NCBI GenBank assembly: GCA_900763995.1
Contig: CAAFMK010000114.1
Coordinates: 1 to 21,934 of the forward strand
Direction of reading: 5' to 3'
Source: an uncultured Oscillospiraceae bacterium
GTDB taxonomy: Bacteria > Bacillota > Clostridia > Oscillospirales > Oscillospiraceae
Length of the DNA stretch: 21,934 nucleotides
Shown here: positions 16,550 through 21,934 of the stretch, piece after piece
Position numbering within the stretch: the stretch's first letter is position 1
Layout: each line of letters opens with the position of its first letter
The notes under the pieces: model-generated
The model's database searches: none
Told to the model about the DNA's origin: nothing
The model's input: the letters and a program-made list of their open reading frames with translations, nothing else
Position numbers and translations under genes: made by a program

Positions 16550-17362
16550 TTAAAACAGCCAATCCAGCTCCAGCTCCACTGGGGCGATGACTGTTTCCGG
16601 GTGGACCTTTGGCCCGTGGAAGTCACTTCCGCCGCTGACAAAGAGATCATAGGACTTGGCCAGCGCCAGATACTGCTTCACCTGTTGGGGGGTGTGCTTG
16701 GGGTAGTAGCACTCCAGCGCATCCAGGCCGAAGTCTTTCAGCTGTGCGATCGTGGCCTCCAGCTGGTCATCCGGGTAGCCCAGCTGGTAGGGGTGGGCCA
16801 TCACAGCCTTTCCCCCGGCGGCGTGAATGGCGGCAATGCAGTCCTGGGCCGGGGCCTTGAAGCGCTCAATGCGCTTATACTCGCTGGTATCCAGATAGCG
16901 GTCAAAGGCCTCGCGGGTGTTGGCCACATAGCCCCGCTGGACCATCACCTGAGCAAAGTGGGGACGGGCGCTGATCTCACCCCCGGCCACTGCCTCCACC
17001 TCCTCCAGCGTGACAGGGACCCCTTTTTCCGCCAGAAAGTCGATAATGCGGTACTTGCGCTGGTCACGGCCCTCTTTCAGCGTCTGACAAAGCTGGGACA
17101 GCGGGGAGGGGCCAAGCTGGTAGTTCAGCCCCACAATATGCAGATTTTTGTGCTCCTTTGCCCCCAGCTCCACGCCGGGCAGGACGGTCAGGCCCAGCCC
17201 ACGGCCAGCGGCCAGCCCCTCCGCCACACCGTCCAGGGTGTCGTGGTCGGTGATGGCCAGACAGGTGACCCCGGCTTTCTGGGCCAGTGCCACCAGCTGT
17301 GTGGGGGGGAACTGCCCATCTGAGGCGGTGGAGTGGGTGTGCAGATCGGCCATATACTTCAT
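16550..17362 (-). CDS. PHP-domain phosphoesterase (candidate 3',5'-pAp phosphatase)
   Basis: A 270-residue PHP metal-dependent phosphoesterase. Metal-binding motifs are complete: DLHTHS (6-11), TDHDT (38-42), GVEL with Glu65, LHIVG with His75, an ARPHFAQVM segment, AHPYQLG and the C-terminal SGGSDFHG. Length and layout match the YciV/RnmV group, in which a Chromobacterium member was shown to be a 3',5'-nucleoside bisphosphate phosphatase. AAGGAG lies 8 nt before the ATG. It follows the APS-kinase-family gene by 22 bp in a run that begins with two sulfotransferase-like genes, so removing PAP, the by-product of sulfate transfer, is an attractive role. That role is inferred from context; RNA or other phosphoester substrates remain possible. 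Confidence 0.92.
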   Translation of the reverse strand: MKYMADLHTHSTASDGQFPPTQLVALAQKAGVTCLAITDHDTLDGVAEGLAAGRGLGLTVLPGVELGAKEHKNLHIVGLNYQLGPSPLSQLCQTLKEGRDQRKYRIIDFLAEKGVPVTLEEVEAVAGGEISARPHFAQVMVQRGYVANTREAFDRYLDTSEYKRIERFKAPAQDCIAAIHAAGGKAVMAHPYQLGYPDDQLEATIAQLKDFGLDALECYYPKHTPQQVKQYLALAKSYDLFVSGGSDFHGPKVHPETVIAPVELELDWLF

Positions 17363-17384
17363 ATCATCAGCTCCTTACCCATGG

Positions 17385-17906
17385 TCAGCCGCCCAGTCTT
17401 TTTCCTGTGCGGATGGCCTCCTCAATACCCTCTACCAGCTCCAGAGGGGCCTTTTCCCCGTCATTTTGGATGATGAGGTGGGGCTGGGTAGGCTCGTCAA
17501 AGGGGAGATCCACCCCCACCACATTCTGCCCGGAGGTATAAAGCCCCTTCTGGTTGCGGGAGAGGAGGGTCTCCTTTTTCACCCGGACATAGATCTCCCA
17601 GTAATTGGAAATGTTGGCCCGGTTCCAGGTGCGCACCTGGTCAAACATGGAGATGGAGCAGCACACCACATCGATCCCCTGGTCGGCGAGCATTTTACAC
17701 ACCCGGAAGATCCGGCTGGCCCAGTGCAGGCGGGACTGGTGGGTGTAGCCGCTGTCCTCACCAAAGATGGGGCGGATCTGGTCGCCGTCCAAAAAGACCA
17801 CATTGGGCTTTTGGGCGTGGAGACGCTGGTAAAACAGGGTGCCCAGAGTGGTTTTACCAGCACCAGACAGGCCGGTGAAAAAATAAACAGTTCCTTTTTC
17901 GTTCAT
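17385..17906 (-). CDS. cysC: Adenylylsulfate (APS) kinase family protein
   Basis: A 173-residue P-loop kinase of the CysC family, which phosphorylates adenylylsulfate on the 3'-OH to give PAPS. Walker A is GLSGAGKT (12-19), DGDQIR (40-45) matches the family DGDxxR, and KGLY with VVGVDLPFDEP near the C-terminus is the usual lid/substrate segment. Two spots differ from typical CysC: the DR-x-x-N motif reads SRLHW (58-62), with Trp where Asn is usual, and the S-x-F loop reads SISMF (84-88), without the usual Pro. The substrate may therefore be altered. The ribosome site AAGGAG overlaps the stop of the upstream gene (9-bp gap), so translation is coupled to the sulfotransferase-like genes. Family certain; APS as substrate likely but not proven. 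Confidence 0.85.
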   Translation of the reverse strand: MNEKGTVYFFTGLSGAGKTTLGTLFYQRLHAQKPNVVFLDGDQIRPIFGEDSGYTHQSRLHWASRIFRVCKMLADQGIDVVCCSISMFDQVRTWNRANISNYWEIYVRVKKETLLSRNQKGLYTSGQNVVGVDLPFDEPTQPHLIIQNDGEKAPLELVEGIEEAIRTGKRLGG

Positions 17907-17915
17907 AAGTTCTCC

Positions 17916-19880
17916 TTAGTGGTACAGGGGCTGCTCCAGCAGGGCGGGGTCAAGCTTCAGCAGTGGGATCATGCGCCGGAGCTGGCCTTCTTCATTGGTG
18001 AAGGGCAGGTTGGGAAGAAGCTGTTCGGCGATGTATAGCCGATTCTCCATAATTGTTTTCAGATAGAGCTTCGTATCTTCTTTTGCCATTTCTCTGGCCT
18101 CTTGTTCACCTTTTCCCTCTTTGTCTATGATCTGTTGGTAGGCGGATTCTTCCCGTGTCTCCAAAATAAACTGTGTGAGGTGGCAGGCGCCCTCTGATTT
18201 TTCTTTGATCCACTGCGCATCCACCGGCTCCCCTTTGTAGTAGAGGAAATCGTACCCATATGCCTCATAGGCATCCCCCATAAAGTATTCGATAAATGCC
18301 CGGTCTGCATCATCGGTATACGCATCATAGGTGCGGTAGACTGCCGCGGTGCTAAAGCCGATGTCATTGCCAGGCAGGCTCTCCGGGTTCAGGCCATTTA
18401 CACCAGAGCAGTAGGTCATGCTCTGGGTGTATGGCAGATCTAAAAATTCTGCCAGGGCAGTAAAGGTGGCTTTGGGGTTGAGCTTGGCGTCCTCAAAGCG
18501 CACCACAACGCTGTCCTGAAACAGCCGGTCCTTGGGATCGGCCCAGTAGCTGCGGTTTAAAATTTGGGTACCCAGCATATCAGTAATATGGGAGTATTTA
18601 ATTTCCTTGTACGGATAGTTCAGAGCGAATCGAATACAGGCCCCATAACTGGTGGTGGGGCGGCGCAGTGGAACAAATGTTTTAATATATTTAAAGCCCT
18701 GAAACAGGGGGGAGCGCTGGATCAGATCATACTGCTCAGAAACAAGGGTGCACCTCCCACCCTCTGGGTACACCTGTGCAGTATAATAGATATTATGGAA
18801 GTGGGGCTGGAAAAACAGGGCAGGGACAATGCGGGAATTGGGATCCAGACCCTGGTGCATCTTCTCCCGACCCAAAAAAAGGGCTACAAATAGGTCTTTG
18901 TCAGATGGATTGCGGACATGGGCAAGGCGGGACCAGATTGAGGATTCAATGGATGCTTTTTGCTTAATGAGCTGGCGAAGCTCTTTTACAATATCCTCTG
19001 CCTGCTCAAACAGCACACTGTCAAACACCAACAGATTTGGATGGCCATGAAAGATCTCGTTGAAGAAGTCACCCCCATTGTGGGCAGACAGCTGGGTGTG
19101 CCAGATGAGGCGGTTGACCTCCTGCACCCCAAGGGGTTTGAGGGGGTACTGGCTGTAGTCCAGTCCAAAGCGCTCCTTAAAGTCGATGGGGTACTGGCTG
19201 AGTTCATCCCCAAAGAGAAAGACAAACTTTTCGTCCTTTAGCAGCTTGCGCAGGTCCAGGCACTGGAGGTAGTTGCAGAACTTCATCCAGTGGGTGTAGT
19301 GGAGGTAGATGTGGTTTTCCCGGCCCACCCACTCACTTTTGCGGACAGTATCCCTCAAATATTCCAGCTGATACTGGGAGTAGACGTCTTTCCCCAGGAT
19401 AGGCTTCTCCAGATCCCGGAAAAAATACTGGTCAATGACCGGGTGGTTAAAGTCAATACAGTCCAAAAAGGTGTTGGTCTCCGGGTCATAGGGCACATAG
19501 CTCTGATGATCGTAGGGGAAAAATAAAATGGGCAGATCATCAAAGTCAGGGAACTCGGTTTTGAAAAAGTATGGATACTGCGCCAGCAGCTTGCAGTTTC
19601 GCTCATACTGCTTTTTCAGGTCAGGGACATTGGGGAAGTAAAAGGCCTGGCTCATCAGCTCCAGAATTTCCCCCTGAAACAGTCCCCGCCGAAAGAGGGA
19701 CAAAAAGGTATCGTATGGCAGATGGTAGTCCGCCTGTGAGAAAAAGAGGTAGCTGGCCGCCTCCATCTCCTCCTCAGGAGTTTTGTCTTGATTTTGTTGG
19801 AGGAAAAGGGTGTATGCCTCCTGGGCCTTTTTTGTTTTGTCACCCTCTGCCAGGGTGCGGGCAATTTCAATGAGTTCGAT
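17916..19880 (-). CDS. Sulfotransferase-like protein, paralog B
   Basis: A 654-residue cytosolic protein, the second of two tandem paralogs. An N-terminal helical region (about 1-120, EARs such as AQEAYTLFL and YERNCKLLAQYPYFF) and a middle domain precede a sulfotransferase-like part. That part has a loop SAHNGGDFFNEIFHGHPNLL (about 265-284) recalling the PAPS 5'-phosphosulfate loop, RRPTTSYGACIRF (about 405-417) recalling the 3'-phosphate motif, and VRFEDAKLNPKATF with ALAEFLDLP (about 460-485), the usual sulfotransferase helix. No typical basic residue is seen in the first loop. I place the start at ATC 19878-19880, 9 nt after GGGGGAGG, because coding similarity to paralog A runs to there and no ATG, GTG or TTG occurs before 19766. 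The function is inferred; the family is not one I can name. Confidence 0.7.
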   Translation of the reverse strand: MELIEIARTLAEGDKTKKAQEAYTLFLQQNQDKTPEEEMEAASYLFFSQADYHLPYDTFLSLFRRGLFQGEILELMSQAFYFPNVPDLKKQYERNCKLLAQYPYFFKTEFPDFDDLPILFFPYDHQSYVPYDPETNTFLDCIDFNHPVIDQYFFRDLEKPILGKDVYSQYQLEYLRDTVRKSEWVGRENHIYLHYTHWMKFCNYLQCLDLRKLLKDEKFVFLFGDELSQYPIDFKERFGLDYSQYPLKPLGVQEVNRLIWHTQLSAHNGGDFFNEIFHGHPNLLVFDSVLFEQAEDIVKELRQLIKQKASIESSIWSRLAHVRNPSDKDLFVALFLGREKMHQGLDPNSRIVPALFFQPHFHNIYYTAQVYPEGGRCTLVSEQYDLIQRSPLFQGFKYIKTFVPLRRPTTSYGACIRFALNYPYKEIKYSHITDMLGTQILNRSYWADPKDRLFQDSVVVRFEDAKLNPKATFTALAEFLDLPYTQSMTYCSGVNGLNPESLPGNDIGFSTAAVYRTYDAYTDDADRAFIEYFMGDAYEAYGYDFLYYKGEPVDAQWIKEKSEGACHLTQFILETREESAYQQIIDKEGKGEQEAREMAKEDTKLYLKTIMENRLYIAEQLLPNLPFTNEEGQLRRMIPLLKLDPALLEQPLYH

Positions 19881-19897
19881 GGTAGTGTACCTCCCCC
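19878..19897 (-). promoter_or_regulatory. Shine-Dalgarno and apparent AUC start of paralog B
   Basis: GGGGGAGG (19890-19897) is followed after 9 nt by ATC (19878-19880), the first codon of the conserved reading frame. The in-frame ATG at 19764-19766 has no comparable spacing and would drop 38 residues that are conserved with paralog A. Confidence 0.6.
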
Positions 19898-19916
19898 AAA
19901 AAGAGTTTCATCGTGT

Positions 19917-21881
19917 TCAATGGTACAAAGGCTGCTCCAGCAGATCGGGGTCCAATTCCAGTTTGGGGAGCATACGGAGGAAGGTGCCGTCTTTGGTGGC
20001 AAAGGGCAGATCGGCCAGGAGGGCCTGAGCGGTATAAATACGATTTTTGATTGCCTGTTCCATATACTCATCTCGACTTTTCTTGGCTTGCTCTCTGGCC
20101 TCCTCCTCGCTTTTGCCATCCTGCTCGATTAGTTGACGGTATACACCATCCTCATGGGTCTCTGCCATCAGCCTGTTGAGGGTAACTGCCCCATCTGACT
20201 TCTCCTGGACCCAGGCCTTATTCACTGGTTCACCCTTGTAGTAGTGGAAGTCGTAGCCATAGGCCTCATAGGCGTCCCGCATCAGACGCTCCAGCATGGC
20301 CCGGTCGGCATCATCGGTATAGTCGTCATAGGTGCGGTAAACTGCAGCGGTGCTAAAGCCGATGTCGTTGCCAGGCAGACTTTCAGGGTCAATGCCGTCA
20401 TCATTGGAGCAGTAGGTCATACTCTTTGTGTACGGCAGGTCCAAAAACCTGGCCAGAGCGGTGAAGGTGGCCCTTGGGTTCAGCTTGCCGTCCTCAAAGC
20501 GCACCATGGTGCTGTCCTGAAAGAGACGGTCGTTGGGATCCACCCAGTAGCTGCGGTTGAGAAGGCGGACAGTGAGCTGATCGCCCACATGGGCATAGGG
20601 TTTTTCCGTCTTTTTTATATTGAGTGCAAAGGGGATACCTGCGGCATAGCTGGTGGTGATCCGGCGGATGGGGACAAAGGTCTTGATGTATTTAAACTGC
20701 TGGAACATGGGGGAGGTTCGGATGGCATCGTACTGCTCAGAGGTGAGGGTACAGCCGCCGGAATCCGGGTATAGGTGAATTGAATAGTAAATATTAGGGA
20801 AATGGGGCTGAAAGAAGAGGGCCGGAGCCACTCTGGCACTGGGATCCAGATGGCGGCGCACATCCTCACGCCTTAAATACAGGGCCACCAACAGATCCTT
20901 GTCACTGGGATTTTTGATGTGGGCCAGCAGGGGGAAGAGGTCCCGGTCCAGAGGCTGGCCATTGCGGACCATGTCCCGCAGCTCCACAACAGACTCCCAG
21001 GTCGCATCAAACATCATGCTGTCCTTAAACAGCAGATTGGGGTGGCCGTGAAGGATCTCATTGAAGAAGTCCCCTCCATTGTGGGTGGCCAGCTGGGTGT
21101 GCCAGATCAGGCGGTTGACCTCCTGCACCCCGATGGGCTTGACGGGATACTGGCTGTAGTCCAGTCCAAAGCGCTCTTTAAAGTCCATGGGGTACTGGCT
21201 GATCCCATCTTCAAACAGAAAGACAAGCTTCTCATCTTTCATCAGCTTGCGGAAGTCCAGGCACTGGAGGTAGGAGCAGAAGGTGAGCCAGTTTGTGTAG
21301 TGGAGGTAGATGTGGTTGTCCCGGCCCACCCACTCACTTTTCCGCACATTGTCGTACAGATACTCCAGCTGGTACTGGGAGTACACATCGGCAGCCAGGA
21401 TGGGGTCGTCCAGATCCTGAAAGAAATAGCGGTCAATGACCGGACGGGAAGTATCTGCTTTCTCCAAAAAGGTGTTGTCCTCCAAATGGTAGGGGATATA
21501 GCTCCCCTTGTCGTAGGGGAAGAACAGCAGGGGGAGATCCTCAAAGGCGGGGAACGCCCGGCCAAAGAAGTATGGGTATTTTGTCAAAATGCGGCAGTTG
21601 CGCTCATACCGCTTCTTCAACTCAGGCAGGTTGGGGAAGTAAAAGGCCTGGCTCATCAGATCCAGGATCTCCCCCTGAAAGTGGCCCCGCTGGAACAGAG
21701 ACAAAAAGGTGTCGTATGGCAGCTTATAGTCCGCCTCAGAGTAAAAGAGGAAGCTGGCGGCCTCCAGCTCCTCCTCCGGTGTTTTTTCCCCATCCATCCC
21801 CAGGAAGAGGGTGTAGGCCTTCTGGGCCTCTTTGATCTGTTGGAGCTCTGCCAGTCTGTGGGCAATGTCAAAGGCTTCGAT
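19917..21881 (-). CDS. Sulfotransferase-like protein, paralog A
   Basis: A 654-residue protein, first gene of the minus-strand run, aligned almost without gaps to paralog B, 36 bp downstream. Same order of parts: helical N-terminus (AQKAYTLFL, YERNCRILTKYPYFF), the loop ATHNGGDFFNEILHGHPNLL (about 265-284), RRITTSYAAGIPF (about 406-418), LNRSYWVDPNDRLFQDS, VRFEDGKLNPRATF (about 460-473) and FLDLPYT, ending like B in LLEQPLYH. The motifs resemble PAPS-dependent sulfotransferases, although the first loop lacks the usual basic residue. I place the start at ATC 21879-21881, 9 nt after GGGAGG; the first ATG in frame is 28 codons later and would remove conserved sequence. A terminator-like hairpin lies just upstream. 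A diverged glycosyltransferase is an alternative reading. Confidence 0.7.
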   Translation of the reverse strand: MEAFDIAHRLAELQQIKEAQKAYTLFLGMDGEKTPEEELEAASFLFYSEADYKLPYDTFLSLFQRGHFQGEILDLMSQAFYFPNLPELKKRYERNCRILTKYPYFFGRAFPAFEDLPLLFFPYDKGSYIPYHLEDNTFLEKADTSRPVIDRYFFQDLDDPILAADVYSQYQLEYLYDNVRKSEWVGRDNHIYLHYTNWLTFCSYLQCLDFRKLMKDEKLVFLFEDGISQYPMDFKERFGLDYSQYPVKPIGVQEVNRLIWHTQLATHNGGDFFNEILHGHPNLLFKDSMMFDATWESVVELRDMVRNGQPLDRDLFPLLAHIKNPSDKDLLVALYLRREDVRRHLDPSARVAPALFFQPHFPNIYYSIHLYPDSGGCTLTSEQYDAIRTSPMFQQFKYIKTFVPIRRITTSYAAGIPFALNIKKTEKPYAHVGDQLTVRLLNRSYWVDPNDRLFQDSTMVRFEDGKLNPRATFTALARFLDLPYTKSMTYCSNDDGIDPESLPGNDIGFSTAAVYRTYDDYTDDADRAMLERLMRDAYEAYGYDFHYYKGEPVNKAWVQEKSDGAVTLNRLMAETHEDGVYRQLIEQDGKSEEEAREQAKKSRDEYMEQAIKNRIYTAQALLADLPFATKDGTFLRMLPKLELDPDLLEQPLYH

Positions 21882-21896
21882 GGTGATGCACCTCCC
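21879..21896 (-). promoter_or_regulatory. Shine-Dalgarno and apparent AUC start of paralog A
   Basis: GGGAGG (21891-21896), 9 nt, then ATC (21879-21881). The layout and the surrounding ACCATCGA are the same as in front of paralog B. Confidence 0.6.
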
Positions 21897-21904
21897 GGGT
21901 AGCT

Positions 21905-21934
21905 TAAAAATGGGGGCCGGCCAACTGGCCGGCC
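21905..21934 (-). terminator. GC-only hairpin with U-tract at the window edge
   Basis: A perfect 9-bp GGCCGGCC-type stem (21915-21923 with 21926-21934) with a 2-nt loop, then on the minus strand four C, an A and a T5 run (21905-21909). It lies 9 nt upstream of the paralog A ribosome site. It can be the terminator of a gene outside the window or an attenuator of this operon. Confidence 0.6.

Noticed and set aside
17916..21881. The tandem similar sequence as an insertion sequence or other mobile repeat
   Set aside because: The repeat unit is one complete coding gene with its ribosome site; there are no terminal inverted repeats or transposase, so simple gene duplication fits.

Overview
The window is a chromosomal segment from an anaerobic, moderately GC-rich Gram-positive bacterium. 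It is most likely an Oscillospiraceae member of the Flavonifractor/Pseudoflavonifractor/Oscillibacter type. The signs are strong GGAGG-type ribosome sites, a mix of ATG, GTG and TTG starts, a lipoprotein-anchored transport receptor, a C-GCAxxG-C-C protein, and a C69 dipeptidase remnant with an S-layer homology domain. The species is an inference. No rRNA, tRNA, CRISPR array, insertion sequence or phage gene was seen.

Left part (1-5400). On the minus strand recG is followed by a small cysteine-rich C-GCAxxG-C-C protein. A plus-strand D-2-hydroxyacid dehydrogenase with its own sigma-A-type promoter converges on minus-strand asnS, and the two share a long bidirectional hairpin terminator.

Middle part (5300-13640), all plus strand, is a molybdenum region. 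A chorismate mutase precedes a three-subunit molybdenum hydroxylase (FAD, 2Fe-2S and Mo subunits, ATGA overlaps). A second operon follows, with a ModE-box-like palindrome over its -10 element. It holds a lipoprotein binding protein, a FecCD-type permease, an ABC ATPase, a short ModE-type regulator without a molybdate-binding domain, and a THEP1-like NTPase fused to a MobA/MocA-like nucleotidyltransferase. The simplest reading is molybdate or tungstate uptake by a MolABC-like transporter, control by ModE, and cofactor nucleotide attachment for the hydroxylase upstream.

Right-middle part (13650-15670), minus strand: a TRIC/UPF0126-type membrane protein with a consensus promoter, a compact Sfp-type phosphopantetheinyl transferase whose promoter appears to give an almost leaderless message, and a DUF6512-like membrane protein.

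Right part (15669-21934), minus strand, is the most unusual. Two tandem 654-residue paralogs carry sulfotransferase-like motifs. They are followed by an APS-kinase-family protein and a PHP-domain phosphoesterase of the family that includes 3',5'-nucleoside bisphosphate (pAp) phosphatases. Together these could form a PAPS-dependent sulfonation module: make PAPS, transfer sulfate, remove PAP. Both paralogs are open and conserved upstream of their first ATG, and both best start at an AUC codon 9 nt after a strong Shine-Dalgarno; only that start makes them the same length. Behind the PHP gene lies a decayed C69 dipeptidase with an S-layer homology tail, broken by a 5' truncation, a homopolymer frameshift and a large internal deletion.
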